This document shows positions 43,759-52,738 of a stretch of DNA of 60,786 nt, in pieces (positions within the stretch are counted from its first letter, which is position 1; each line of letters begins with the position of its first letter). The notes beneath the pieces were generated by a model. That model saw nothing but the letters and a program-made list of their open reading frames with translations, did not search any database and was not told the DNA's origin. The translations under genes were made by a program, and so were the position numbers. The DNA comes from an uncultured Eubacteriales bacterium (GTDB lineage Bacteria > Bacillota > Clostridia > Christensenellales > Aristaeellaceae): positions 1-60,786 of the forward strand of contig USDD01000001.1 in assembly GCA_900553265.1 (NCBI GenBank). The letters run 5' to 3'.

Positions 43759-44261
43759 TCAAAGTTCCTCCAATTTTGGACGATGCAGCGGTACAGTAAC
43801 TGCTCCAAATCGCCCGAGCATTCATAGAACCGCTCATCGCACTGATCGAGCCGCTCCGAAACGCGCCCCGTCAGCACCTTGTCCAGCAGTTTTCTTCGCT
43901 CTTCCTCGTCCTCGAGCCATGCGGTGAGAAGCGCGGCCAGCGCCGGGCGATAAGTCTCCGCGCCCACGGCACGCAGCGCGTCGAGCAGCTCTCCCGCCAG
44001 CGCGCCGCTGGAATTGCACAGATATTGCTCGAAGCCGCCGTTGCTGACCTCGCGCTGAAATGCGTCGACCGCATAGGTCGTTCGCTCCTCGGGCGAAAGC
44101 GCGGAAAGTCGCTCGCCCTCCCCGCATTTCGCGCAGAGTCTTTCGCTCATGGCGATGAGAAACGCCGTTCTGTCCGAAATCTTCCAGACGTCCTCCGGCC
44201 GCGGCTGTCGCGCCGCAGCGTCGCCCGCGATTTTCCTTCGGGTTTTGTCGAGCAGTCCCAT
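43755..44261 (-). CDS. DUF4375 (DMP19-like) family protein
   Basis: 168 residues from the ATG at 44261, 6 bases after GGAGG. The core SNGGFEQYLCNSSG (near residue 75) is the mark of DUF4375/DMP19, a small helical family; the phage DMP19 proteins mimic DNA in some members, but most bacterial copies are uncharacterised. A CAKCGEGE motif is near residue 43. It is cotranscribed with the orphan membrane protein through an ATGA overlap. Confidence 0.83.
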   Translation of the reverse strand: MGLLDKTRRKIAGDAAARQPRPEDVWKISDRTAFLIAMSERLCAKCGEGERLSALSPEERTTYAVDAFQREVSNGGFEQYLCNSSGALAGELLDALRAVGAETYRPALAALLTAWLEDEEERRKLLDKVLTGRVSERLDQCDERFYECSGDLEQLLYRCIVQNWRNFE

Positions 44262-44360
44262 CGTCTCCCTCCGTTCCATACAGAGCTATGATGATGATCG
44301 GCGCATTGCAGTCCATGGAAAAGCCGCGTCTCAGGGCAAAACAGACATTGGTCACATGCC

Positions 44361-44398
44361 AAAAGAAGCCGCCGGCTTCTTTGCGAAACCGGCGGCTT
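44361..44398 (-). terminator. Terminator after the sodium-pump operon
   Basis: AAGCCGCCGG (44366-44375) pairs with CCGGCGGCTT (44389-44398), then CTTTT on the minus strand. Confidence 0.8.
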
Positions 44399-44407
44399 TG
44401 CGCTGCC

Positions 44408-45811
44408 TCAGATGGGCATCGCGTTGTTCCTGGTGTCGAGCACGGAGTTGTCCAGACCCAGCTGGGCCGCCTGGCGCGCCTTGAAGAACTTCTCGGCGAC
44501 CTGCGGGAACAGGGCGTAGCTGAGCACGTCCTCTTCCTGGGTGATGTACTGGCCGATCTGCTTGCGATAGCCTTCCAGCTCGGGCTTGATGAGGTCGGCG
44601 GGACGGCAGGTGATGACCTTCTGATCGCCGATGACCTTGCGGCGAACCTCCTCGTTGACCGGGGCGGGCAGGCGGCCGTACTCGCCGCGCATGAGGCCCT
44701 GGGACTCCTTGGGGTTCATCTTGTAGCGCTCGCCGGTGATGACGTTCATAACGGCCTGAGTGCCGACGATCTGAGAGGTGGGCGTGACCAGCGGCGGATA
44801 GCCGAAGTCCTCGCGCACGCGCGGAACCTCCGCCAGCACCTCGTAGAGCTTGTCGGACTTGCCGGCCTGCTTGAGCTGGTTGATGAGGTTGGACAGCATG
44901 CCGCCCGGAACCTGATACTTCAGCGTATTCACGTCCACGCGCAGCACCTTGGGATCCAGAATGCCGTCGGCCTGCAGACGGGCCGCCACGCCGCGGAAGT
45001 GCTCGGTGGCCTTGGTCAGGTTGTTCAGGTCGATGCCGGTATCGTACTCGGTGCCCGCCAGCGTGGCGACCAGCGATTCGGTGGCCGGCTGGGACGTGCC
45101 GTTGCCCAGCGGGGACAGGGCGCAGTCCACAATGTCGCAGCCCGCCTCGATGGCCTTCAGGTTCACCATGTCGCCGGTGCCGGTGGTGTTGTGGGTGTGC
45201 AGATGCACCAGCGTCTCGGGCTTGAGGGCCTGCTTGAGCTTCTTGACCAGCGAATAGGCCTGATAGGGCAGCAGCAGGTTCGCCATGTCCTTGATGCAGA
45301 TGTTGTCCGCGCCCATCTTCTCATATTCCAGCGCGAGGTTCACGAAGTACTCCTCGGTGTGGACGGGGCTGACGGTATAGCTCATGGCCATTTCGCAGAC
45401 GCCGCCGTACTTCTTGGTGGACTTCACGGCCTGAGCCAGATTGCGCGGGTCGTTCAGCGCGTCGAAGATGCGGATGACGTCGATGCCGTTCTTGATGGAC
45501 AGGCGGACGAACTCGTCCACCACGTCGTCGGCATAGTGCTTGTAGCCCAGAATGTTCTGGCCGCGGAAGAGCATCTGCAGCCTGGTGTTGGGCAGCGCCT
45601 TCTTGAGCTGACGCAGGCGCTCCCAGGGATCCTCGTTCAGGAAGCGCAGGCACGCGTCGAAGGTCGCGCCGCCCCAGCACTCCAGAGAATAATAGCCAGC
45701 CTTATCCAGCACGTCGCACGCCGGCAGCATCTCCTCCAGGCGCATGCGGGTCGCCGCCTGAGACTGATGGGCGTCGCGAAGGATGGTTTCGGTAATCATG
45801 ACTTTCGCCAT
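44408..45811 (-). CDS. oadA: Carboxyltransferase subunit of oxaloacetate decarboxylase/transcarboxylase 5S type
   Basis: 467 residues. A TIM-barrel carboxyltransferase acting on pyruvate/oxaloacetate with biotin. Motifs: TETILRDAHQSQAATRMR (start), ICIKDMANLL (the Lys is carbamylated in relatives), LVHLHTHNTTGTGDM (metal His pair) and YQVPGGMLSNL. It ends without the C-terminal biotin domain of classical OadA (about 590 residues), since the carrier is a separate gene. GAGGAGG precedes the ATG. It is the last gene of the operon. Confidence 0.95.
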   Translation of the reverse strand: MAKVMITETILRDAHQSQAATRMRLEEMLPACDVLDKAGYYSLECWGGATFDACLRFLNEDPWERLRQLKKALPNTRLQMLFRGQNILGYKHYADDVVDEFVRLSIKNGIDVIRIFDALNDPRNLAQAVKSTKKYGGVCEMAMSYTVSPVHTEEYFVNLALEYEKMGADNICIKDMANLLLPYQAYSLVKKLKQALKPETLVHLHTHNTTGTGDMVNLKAIEAGCDIVDCALSPLGNGTSQPATESLVATLAGTEYDTGIDLNNLTKATEHFRGVAARLQADGILDPKVLRVDVNTLKYQVPGGMLSNLINQLKQAGKSDKLYEVLAEVPRVREDFGYPPLVTPTSQIVGTQAVMNVITGERYKMNPKESQGLMRGEYGRLPAPVNEEVRRKVIGDQKVITCRPADLIKPELEGYRKQIGQYITQEEDVLSYALFPQVAEKFFKARQAAQLGLDNSVLDTRNNAMPI

Positions 45812-45885
45812 TGTCTTTTTCCTCCTCGCAGAAAATCACCCGGCAAGGCCGCGCGCGCCGAGCGCGCGCGGCGGCCGGAAATCAG

Positions 45886-47340
45886 TTACTTCGCGAACAG
45901 CGCGATGAACACGCCGGCCGCAACCGCGGAACCGATGACGCCGGCCACGTTGGGGCCCATGGCGTGCATCAGCAGGAAGTTGCCGGGATCCTCCTCCTGG
46001 CCGACCTTCTGGGAGACGCGCGCCGCCATGGGAACGGCGGAAACGCCCGCGGAGCCGATCAGCGGATTGATCTTGCCGCCGGACAGCACGTTCATCAGCT
46101 TGGCCAGCAGAACGCCGCCCGCCGTGCCGAAGCCGAAGGCGACCACGCCGAGAACGACGATCGCGAGGGTGTCTCCGGTCAGGAAGGTCGAGCCCTGAGT
46201 GGTCGCGCCGACGGTCAGGCCGAGGAAGATGGTGACGATGTTGCACAGCTCGTTCTGGGCGGTCTTGTTCAGACGCTCCACCACGCCGGTGGCGCGCATC
46301 AGATTGCCCAGCATCAGCATGCCCACCAGCGAAGCCGCGTCGGGCAGCAGCAGCGAAACCACGATGGTGACGAGGATCGGGAAGATGATGGTCTCGGTCT
46401 TGGAGACCTGACGGAGCTGGCCCATGCGGATGGAGCGCTCCTTCTTGGTGGTCAGCGCCTTCATGATGGGCGGCTGAATGACCGGAACCAGCGCCATGTA
46501 GGAGTAGGCCGCCACGGCGATGGGGCCGAGGAGATGGGGAGCCAGCTTGGTGGTGACGAAGATGGCCGTCGGACCGTCCGCGCCGCCGATGATGCCGATG
46601 GCGCCCGCCTCGGCGGCGGAGAAGCCGAAGGCCTTCGCGCCGATGAAGGTCAGGAAGATGCCCAGCTGCGCGGCCGCGCCGAGGAGCAGGGACTTGGGGT
46701 TCGCGATCAGCGGAGCGAAGTCGGTCATCGCACCCACGCCCATGAAGATCAGCGGCGGGTAGATGCCCAGCTTGACGCCCTGATAGAGATAGTACAGCAG
46801 TCCGCCGTTGGCGGTCTGCAGGCTGTACTGCATGGAGCCGGCGACCTCGTTATAGCGCCAAACGATGTCGGACGCGTCCCTGCCCAGGCGCTCGGCGGCC
46901 ACGGCGGCCTCCTTGAGCGTGCCGTAGAAGGTGAAGGACGGATGGCTCATCAGTCCGGCGGCCGGCAGGTTGGCCAGCAGCATGCCGAAGGAGATGGGCA
47001 GCAGCAGCAGCGGCTCAAACTGCTTGACGATGGCCAGATACAGGAGCACGCACGCCACGGCGATCATGGCGTACTGCCGCCACTCGCCCTTGGCGAAGCC
47101 GGTGGACTGAGCGATGCTCTTCAGGCCCTCCAGCACGTTGATTTCGGGATCCGCGTCCTGCTCGCTCGCCTCCTGGACGGCGGCCGCGATCTCGTCGGGA
47201 TCGGTCACTTCCTGGGGCATGTAGGCCGACTGCGCCGCGGGCTCAGCCAGCGCGGCGAACGCGGTCAGCAGCGTCATCAGCACCAGCAGGCACGCAAGCG
47301 CGCGCGCGGGCCTGACCTTTTTGAACTTAAAGCTGTTCAT
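45886..47340 (-). CDS. oadB: Sodium-pumping decarboxylase beta subunit OadB
   Basis: 484 residues. The N terminus is a signal-like helix (residues 12-33, ALACLLVLMTLLTAFAALA) followed by an acidic 30-residue stretch (EVTDPDEIAAAVQEASEQDAD), an extension not found in the shorter classical subunit. The core has IIGGADGPTAIFVTTKLAP (the conserved Asp of the sodium site), SYMALVPVIQPPIMKALTTKKER and a LGLTVGATTQGSTFLT segment. It decarboxylates carboxybiotin and exports two Na+. Confidence 0.96.
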   Translation of the reverse strand: MNSFKFKKVRPARALACLLVLMTLLTAFAALAEPAAQSAYMPQEVTDPDEIAAAVQEASEQDADPEINVLEGLKSIAQSTGFAKGEWRQYAMIAVACVLLYLAIVKQFEPLLLLPISFGMLLANLPAAGLMSHPSFTFYGTLKEAAVAAERLGRDASDIVWRYNEVAGSMQYSLQTANGGLLYYLYQGVKLGIYPPLIFMGVGAMTDFAPLIANPKSLLLGAAAQLGIFLTFIGAKAFGFSAAEAGAIGIIGGADGPTAIFVTTKLAPHLLGPIAVAAYSYMALVPVIQPPIMKALTTKKERSIRMGQLRQVSKTETIIFPILVTIVVSLLLPDAASLVGMLMLGNLMRATGVVERLNKTAQNELCNIVTIFLGLTVGATTQGSTFLTGDTLAIVVLGVVAFGFGTAGGVLLAKLMNVLSGGKINPLIGSAGVSAVPMAARVSQKVGQEEDPGNFLLMHAMGPNVAGVIGSAVAAGVFIALFAK

Positions 47341-47360
47341 GATTCTTCAGCCCTCCGCGC

Positions 47361-47771
47361 TCACTTCAGCGTCACCAGCGTGTCGCCGGTGTTGACCGTC
47401 GCGCCCTTGTTGACGTTGACGCTGGCCACGGTGCCGTCGTGGGGAGCCATGATCTCGTTTTCCATCTTCATGGCCTCGAGGATGACGAGGATGTCGCCCT
47501 TCTTGACCTGCTGGCCGGCGGAGACGCGAACGTCGTTGATGTTGCCGGGCATGGGCGCGCTGATGACCTCGGCGCCGGCGGGAGCGGCGGCAGCGGCCTT
47601 GGGTGCCGGAGCGGGAGCGGCCTTGGGGGCCGGAGCGGCGGCGACGGGCGCGGGCGCAGCCACAGGAGCGGGAGCGGCGACGGGCGCGGCGGCAAAGCTG
47701 GGCGCTCCGCCGATTTCCTCGACCTCTACTTCATAAGCCTGACCATTGACGGTGATCGAAAACTTGCGCAT
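47361..47771 (-). CDS. Biotin carrier protein of the sodium-pump decarboxylase
   Basis: 136 residues: MRKFSITVNGQAYEVEVEE start, an Ala/Pro-rich linker (about residues 25-65), and a biotinyl domain with EAMKMEN (lysine near residue 102), preceded by SAPMPGNI. It moves CO2 between the carboxyltransferase(s) and OadB. The linker is typical of free-standing 1.3S/GcdC/MmdC carriers. AGGAGG lies 9 bases upstream. Confidence 0.94.
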   Translation of the reverse strand: MRKFSITVNGQAYEVEVEEIGGAPSFAAAPVAAPAPVAAPAPVAAAPAPKAAPAPAPKAAAAAPAGAEVISAPMPGNINDVRVSAGQQVKKGDILVILEAMKMENEIMAPHDGTVASVNVNKGATVNTGDTLVTLK

Positions 47772-47810
47772 AAATCGAATCCTCCTATATTATCGGTTCC
47801 AGTCGGCATT

Positions 47811-48176
47811 TCAGAAGCGGCAGACCTGTTCCTCGCGGGCGGCGCGGTTCCATCCGGAAACGCGGCGAACCCTGCGCACCACGAGGGTCTTGCCGGAATT
47901 GTCAAACGCGGCGATGGCCGCGGCGATCACGGCGATCAGCTGGGCGTCGTCGACGATTTCGTCCTCGACGACCGGCGCGGCGACGGGCGCTTCAGGCGCG
48001 GTCGGCGCTTTCGCCGGCGTTTCTATTTTTTTTTTATCCTTCGCCTTAAAGAAGGCTGCCATTGCGGAAACGCAGAGGATCAGCAGGAACAGGCCGAAAA
48101 AGACGACCGCCATGCCGATGACCGCGACGATGCCGCCATAGCTGAGCGCGTTGAGAATTCTTTCCCCGATAGACAT
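47811..48176 (-). CDS. Sodium-pump decarboxylase gamma subunit (OadG-like)
   Basis: 121 residues with one N-terminal helix (about 15-42, GGIVAVIGMAVVFFGLFLLILCVSA), a charged linker (KAKDKKKIETP, then Ala/Pro), and a C-terminal RRVRRVSGWNRAAREEQ motif that anchors the complex. Such small subunits assemble alpha and beta parts. The chain is somewhat longer than OadG of Klebsiella (83 aa). AAGGAGG precedes the ATG. Confidence 0.85.
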   Translation of the reverse strand: MSIGERILNALSYGGIVAVIGMAVVFFGLFLLILCVSAMAAFFKAKDKKKIETPAKAPTAPEAPVAAPVVEDEIVDDAQLIAVIAAAIAAFDNSGKTLVVRRVRRVSGWNRAAREEQVCRF

Positions 48177-48188
48177 TGCAGTTCCTCC

Positions 48189-49664
48189 TTACAGCGGCAT
48201 GTTGCCGTGCTTCTTGGCCGGCTTGGAATCGCGCTTGCCCGCGAGCATTTCTAGCGCGGCGGCGATCATCTGACGGGTCTGGGCAGGTTCGATCACGTCG
48301 TCCACATAGCCCAGTCTGGCGGCATTCACGCCGTCGGCCACGTCGTCCATGTACTTGTTTTCCAGCTCCTCGCGTTTGGCGTAGGGATCCTCGGCGCCCT
48401 TGAGCTCGTCGGCGCTGTTCAGCTGCACAGCGATCTTCGGGGTCACGGCGCTGATGACCGCGCCGGGCCAGGCGTAAACCACGTCGCTGGAGGCGCGGGA
48501 GGCCAGCGCGGCGTAGCCCATGCCCACGGCGTTGCCCGCGATGAGGGCCACGCGCACGGTGGTCGCCTCGGTCATGGCGAACATCAGCTGAGCCGCGGTG
48601 CGGGCCAGCTCGCCCTGAGGCGCGGTGGAAACCTTCATGCCCATGGTGTCCACGACGGTCACCACCGGGATGGAGAAGCAGTCGCAGAAGGAGACGAACC
48701 GCGCGGCCTTCTTGCAGCCGTAGACGGTCATGCGTCCCTCGTCCTTTTCGGCCTGATTGGCCACAAAGCCGACGGTGCTTCCGCCGATGCGACCCAGACC
48801 CACGACCATGGAGGGCGCGAAGTCCGCGTCCAGCTCCATAAAGTCGCCCGCGTCGCATACGGAGCGAATCAGATCGCGCGCGTCGCCGATCCTGTCCACA
48901 CCGTTGAGCTCCGCCAGCTCGCGGTTCACGTCGTCGGCGCTGTCGCCGATGGCCTCGTCCATGTTGTTCACCGGCAGCATGGACAGCAGCTTACGCGCCG
49001 CGGCAACGGCTTCCTCGTCGGTGCCGGCGGTAATCTGGGTCATGCCGGAGCGGGCCGAGGCCTGCGCGCCGGCCAGCGCTTCCATATCCATCTGCTTGCC
49101 CGCCGCCGCCGAGACCACCATCGGGCCGTTGACGAACAGCTGGCCGTTTTTGCTCATAATCGTCACGTCGGTCATTCCGGCCAGCGCGGAGGCGATGCCG
49201 CCGCAGGGGCCGAGCACCAGCGAAATCTGAGGCACCACGCCGGACAGCGCGCTGATGCGTCCAGCCATCTGAGCATAGGCGTTCATCGCGTCCACGCCCT
49301 CGTCCAGACGGGCGCCGGCGGTGTCAAAAATGCCAATCACGGGCGCGCCGGTCTTTTCGGCCAGCTCCATGACCTTCACAACCTTGCGGGCATGCGCCAC
49401 GCCCACAGAACCGCCCTTTACGGTGAAGTCCTGCGCATAGACGTAGACGGGACTGCCGTTAACCAGGCCGTAGCCGGTCACCACGCCCGCGTCGGCATTC
49501 AGCACGTCCAGCTCGACAAAGCTCGCCGCATCCAGAAGCTGCGCAATGCGCTCCCTTGCCAGCAGCTTGCCGGCCTTCTTCTGCTGTGCGCAGAGCTCCG
49601 GGTCGCCCTTCAGGATCGCCAGCTTGCGCTCGCGGATGACGGGCAGATTGCGTTCCACATTCAT
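48189..49664 (-). CDS. Acyl-CoA carboxyltransferase (methylmalonyl-CoA decarboxylase/12S type)
   Basis: 491 residues of the crotonase-like carboxyltransferase fold: GKLLARERIAQLLD, YAQDFTVKGGSVGVAHARKV, GIFDTAGARLDEGVDA, LGPCGGIASALAGMTD and AGNAVGMGYAALASRAS. This matches the MmdA, PccB and transcarboxylase 12S group, which take CO2 from malonyl-type CoA thioesters onto biotin. Substrate (methylmalonyl-CoA, malonyl-CoA or glutaconyl-CoA) not determined by sequence alone. It is first in the operon with AGGAGGGG upstream. Confidence 0.93.
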   Translation of the reverse strand: MNVERNLPVIRERKLAILKGDPELCAQQKKAGKLLARERIAQLLDAASFVELDVLNADAGVVTGYGLVNGSPVYVYAQDFTVKGGSVGVAHARKVVKVMELAEKTGAPVIGIFDTAGARLDEGVDAMNAYAQMAGRISALSGVVPQISLVLGPCGGIASALAGMTDVTIMSKNGQLFVNGPMVVSAAAGKQMDMEALAGAQASARSGMTQITAGTDEEAVAAARKLLSMLPVNNMDEAIGDSADDVNRELAELNGVDRIGDARDLIRSVCDAGDFMELDADFAPSMVVGLGRIGGSTVGFVANQAEKDEGRMTVYGCKKAARFVSFCDCFSIPVVTVVDTMGMKVSTAPQGELARTAAQLMFAMTEATTVRVALIAGNAVGMGYAALASRASSDVVYAWPGAVISAVTPKIAVQLNSADELKGAEDPYAKREELENKYMDDVADGVNAARLGYVDDVIEPAQTRQMIAAALEMLAGKRDSKPAKKHGNMPL

Positions 49665-49824
49665 TCCTTTTCCCCTCCTGCTCTACTCGTAAAACAAAAA
49701 TCTCAATGAAACCCAGCTTCTCAAATTCGACAAAGCTTCCTTTTTTCCTGCCGCCGTACCCGTTAAGAATTTGATAAAAACCCACAGTCCAGAAATTGGA
49801 CGGATTTCGTCACAATGTTGTCGT
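49665..49824. other. Leader between the carboxylase operon and the Cys/His protein
   Basis: About 160 bases without a gene. It holds a TCCAGAAATTGGA palindrome (about 49787-49799) but no convincing minus-strand promoter for the operon; the strongest element is the plus-strand promoter at 49825. Confidence 0.4.
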
Positions 49825-49853
49825 TTGTGATTTTGTCTCTCTTCTGATATAAT
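49825..49853 (+). promoter_or_regulatory. Promoter of the Cys/His-repeat protein gene
   Basis: TTGTGA (49825-49830), 17 bases, TATAAT (49848-49853), 48 bases ahead of the start. Confidence 0.75.
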
Positions 49854-49900
49854 GGAGGATGCAATGGGGTAATGGATCATTTTTTAAAGGGGACAGAACC

Positions 49901-51655
49901 ATGCAGGCAGTATTCGACAGCGCCGTCATGCCGCGCGAGCGGGTGTTCTTTGCGCGCCGCCGCGGGCGCGATTACATGATGCGCTCGGAAAAGCGCGACG
50001 GCTATCGCTACGGCGGCTCCTCCTCCAACGGAAAGAAGCCGAAGAAGCGCCGCCGCGCGGGTTTCTTCTATATATTCCTTACGCTTATTCTGTCGATCCT
50101 CTTCTGGCCGATCGGCATGATTCTCATGTGGCGGCGCAGGCTGCGCTGGAAGCTGACCACGAAGCTGCTGACCAGCATCGTGACGCTGGCGCTGTGCGTG
50201 CTGCTTTATGGCTTCGCGCTGACCTATCCGACGCAGGATCCGAAGCTGATGCGCATTCAGGATTCCGCCAACGACTTCCTCGACAACGCCTTCGTCAAGT
50301 CCGGCGACGCGTTCTCCGCCGTCTGCGACAAGGCGGGCGAGCTGGGCGAAACCGTCTCCGATCTGGGCGACGCGGCCGGCCGCTGGACGATGGTCAGACT
50401 GGCCGACGGCGTCGACGCCGCCGTGGAATGGACGAGCGGCGCGCGGCAGACCGTCTCCGGATGGTTCGACCGCAAGGACGCGCCGGTGGAGCCCGACGTC
50501 AGTCTCTCCCCCACCGAAGAAGCCGAAATCACCGCGGAGCCGACGGTTTCCGCCGCGCCCACGGCGACGATCCGCCCGACGGCCACGCCCGCCGCGACGG
50601 ACGGGCCCGCTCCCAGCGAGACCCCGGGCGCAACCAAAGCCCCCGCGGCAACGGTACAGGCGCTGACCTCCGCCGAGGCCACCGCGCGCGCCGTCGCGAC
50701 GGAAGCCCCCACGGACAAACCCACGCAGGCTCCGACCGGCGCGCCCACGGAAGCGCCCACCGGCGAACCGGCGCAGGCTTCGACGGCGGAACCCACCGAG
50801 AATCCCACCGCGAAACCGACGCCTGAACCCACCGAGAAACCCACGCCCGAGCCCACCGAGGCTCCGGTGCTGACCGAGGATCTGCTGCCCAAGCCCGCGG
50901 GCGAGGCCGTTGTCTACTACAACGCCAGCGGCGTGAACTATCACATGCGCTCCTCCTGCAAGAACATGAGCACCGCCAAGGCCGGCACGCTGGCCGACGC
51001 GGTGGAGCGCGGACTGCGCCGCTGCAAAAACTGTCAGTCCCCCGACGCGTCCATCCTCGACGCGGAGCACGTGGTCTGGACGGACGAAGCGATGGTCTTC
51101 CATCTGTCCGACGAGTGCGGGCGCTTCAGCGGCATGTGGTCGCTGAAAACGCTGGAGGACGCGCTGAGCGAGGGCTACGAGCCGTGCCCGGACTGCAACG
51201 CCGGTCTGTACATGACCGCGCTGGGACTGGCCGTGCCCACGCCGACTCCTCAGCCCACGCCCACCCCCGCGCCGACCACCGTCGTCCCCTCGACGACGCT
51301 CAAGCCCGCCGGCGAGGCGATGGTCTACCACTCCTCCAACGGCAGCTACTACCATCGCCACAGCGTGTGCCAGTCCATGACGGGTTCGGATCCCTACACG
51401 TTCCGCGAATGCGTGGAGGACGGCTACAAGTGGTGCAGGCGCTGCGGCGCGCCGGTGCCCGAGCTGCTGGACGAGCACTGCCTGTGGCTGGACGAGGCGA
51501 ACATCGCCCACACCTCGGACGAATGCGCCTCCTTCGACGGCGAATGGACGCTGATCTCCCGGGACGAAGCGCTGGCCGAAGGCTATGTGGGCTGCCCGGA
51601 CTGCGGCGCGGACGAGTATCTCGTGCCCAACTCCATCGTCGACTACGGCGAATAA
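49901..51655 (+). CDS. Membrane protein with four Cys/His metal-binding-like repeats
   Basis: 584 residues from the ATG at 49901 with AAAGGGG 8 bases upstream. A basic N terminus (GKKPKKRRRAG) precedes two helices (about residues 55-77 and 90-108). After about residue 195 comes a long Thr/Pro/Ala/Glu linker (TEAPTGEPAQ, PTEKPTPEPTE), then two pairs of repeats. The pattern is H-x4-C ... GY/GL-x2-C-x2-C: NYHMRSSC...RRCKNC, VFHLSDEC...EPCPDC, YYHRHSVC...KWCRRC and IAHTSDEC...VGCPDC. Between pairs runs a second TP-rich linker. Each unit could hold a zinc ion (inference). I do not recognise the whole architecture. It lies upstream of the MoxR operon. Confidence 0.8.
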   Translation: MQAVFDSAVMPRERVFFARRRGRDYMMRSEKRDGYRYGGSSSNGKKPKKRRRAGFFYIFLTLILSILFWPIGMILMWRRRLRWKLTTKLLTSIVTLALCVLLYGFALTYPTQDPKLMRIQDSANDFLDNAFVKSGDAFSAVCDKAGELGETVSDLGDAAGRWTMVRLADGVDAAVEWTSGARQTVSGWFDRKDAPVEPDVSLSPTEEAEITAEPTVSAAPTATIRPTATPAATDGPAPSETPGATKAPAATVQALTSAEATARAVATEAPTDKPTQAPTGAPTEAPTGEPAQASTAEPTENPTAKPTPEPTEKPTPEPTEAPVLTEDLLPKPAGEAVVYYNASGVNYHMRSSCKNMSTAKAGTLADAVERGLRRCKNCQSPDASILDAEHVVWTDEAMVFHLSDECGRFSGMWSLKTLEDALSEGYEPCPDCNAGLYMTALGLAVPTPTPQPTPTPAPTTVVPSTTLKPAGEAMVYHSSNGSYYHRHSVCQSMTGSDPYTFRECVEDGYKWCRRCGAPVPELLDEHCLWLDEANIAHTSDECASFDGEWTLISRDEALAEGYVGCPDCGADEYLVPNSIVDYGE

Positions 51656-51673
51656 TTCCAACGCTCCATGCCG

Positions 51674-51710
51674 AAGAACCCGCTTTTCGCAGCCAGAGAA
51701 GCGGGTTCTT
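51674..51710 (+). terminator. Hairpin between the Cys/His gene and the MoxR gene
   Basis: AAGAACCCGCTT and AAGCGGGTTCTT form a perfect 12-base stem with a 13-base loop. No long T run follows, so it may be a partial terminator or attenuator ahead of the MoxR gene. Confidence 0.6.
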
Positions 51711-51790
51711 GCCGTAAAAGAGGCGGCATGGAACCTGAAAACCCGGAATTCGGTCTAAAAGAAGAATGTTTTTCCAAAGGAGATTTCACT

Positions 51791-52738
51791 ATGCAGGTTA
51801 CGCAACGCTTCGCCCAGCTGCTGACAAAAAACGTGGGCAAGGTCATCGTGGGCAAGGAAAAGGCCGTGGAGCTGATGATGATCGCCGTGCTGTGCCGCGG
51901 CCATGTGCTCATCGAGGACGTGCCCGGCGTGGGCAAGACCACGCTGGCCAGCGCGCTGGCCCGGTCGCTGGACTGCTCGTTCAAGCGCATTCAGTTCACG
52001 CCCGACATCACCCCCAGCGACATCACCGGCTTCTCCATCGCCAATTTCAAAACCGGCGAGCTGGAGTATCGCCCGGGCATGATTATGAGCCAGATCGTGC
52101 TGGCCGACGAGATCAACCGCACCTCGCCCAAGACCCAGTCCTCGCTGCTGGAGGTCATGGAGGAGGGGCAGGTCTCCGTGGACGGCAAGACCTACGCGGT
52201 GCCCAGGCCGTTTATCGTGCTGGCCACCCAGAACCCCGTGGACTTCGTGGGCACCTATCCCCTGCCCGAGGCCCAGCTGGATCGATTCTTCATGCGCATC
52301 TCCATCGGCTATCCCACCGCCGAGGAGGAGGCCGACATTCTGGAGCGCTACACCTCCGGCAAGCGCCCCATGGAGGAACTCAAGCCCATCTGCACCAGCT
52401 CGGACATTCTGCTGCTTCAGCAGGAGGTGGAAAAGGTCTATTCCTCCCGGGAGGTGCGCGCCTACATCTCCGCCATCGCCGCAGCCTCGCGCCGCACCAA
52501 CGCGCTGCAGCTGGGCGTGTCCACCCGCGCGGCCATCTCGCTGCTGCGCGCGTCTCAGGCCAGCGCGCTGCTGGACGGCCGGGACTTCGTGTCTCCCGAG
52601 GACGTGCAGCGCATGGCCGAGCCGGTGCTGGCCCATCGGCTGGTGCTCAGCCCCGAGGCGCGGATGCGCAACATGACGGCGGAGCGGATTCTGGCCAACT
52701 TGATGGGCGGCGTTCAGGTGCCGGTGAAGGTCAAATGA
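51791..52738 (+). CDS. MoxR-type AAA+ ATPase
   Basis: 315 residues from the ATG at 51791 with AAAGGAG 8 bases upstream; the upstream open frame passes through the terminator and is rejected. MoxR ATPases act as chaperones, often for VWA/DUF58 partners. Motifs: VLIEDVPGVGKTTLASALA (Walker A), QFTPDITPSDITG, VLADEINRTSPKTQSSLLE (Walker B) and LATQNPVDFVGTYPLPEAQLDRF. It is followed at once (ATGA overlap) by the DUF58 gene. Confidence 0.97.
   Translation: MQVTQRFAQLLTKNVGKVIVGKEKAVELMMIAVLCRGHVLIEDVPGVGKTTLASALARSLDCSFKRIQFTPDITPSDITGFSIANFKTGELEYRPGMIMSQIVLADEINRTSPKTQSSLLEVMEEGQVSVDGKTYAVPRPFIVLATQNPVDFVGTYPLPEAQLDRFFMRISIGYPTAEEEADILERYTSGKRPMEELKPICTSSDILLLQQEVEKVYSSREVRAYISAIAAASRRTNALQLGVSTRAAISLLRASQASALLDGRDFVSPEDVQRMAEPVLAHRLVLSPEARMRNMTAERILANLMGGVQVPVKVK

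Noticed and set aside
50640..50880. CRISPR-like or tandem DNA repeats in the Cys/His gene
   Set aside because: Repeats are codon-level (Pro/Thr/Glu stalk), uneven, and within one open frame; no spacers.
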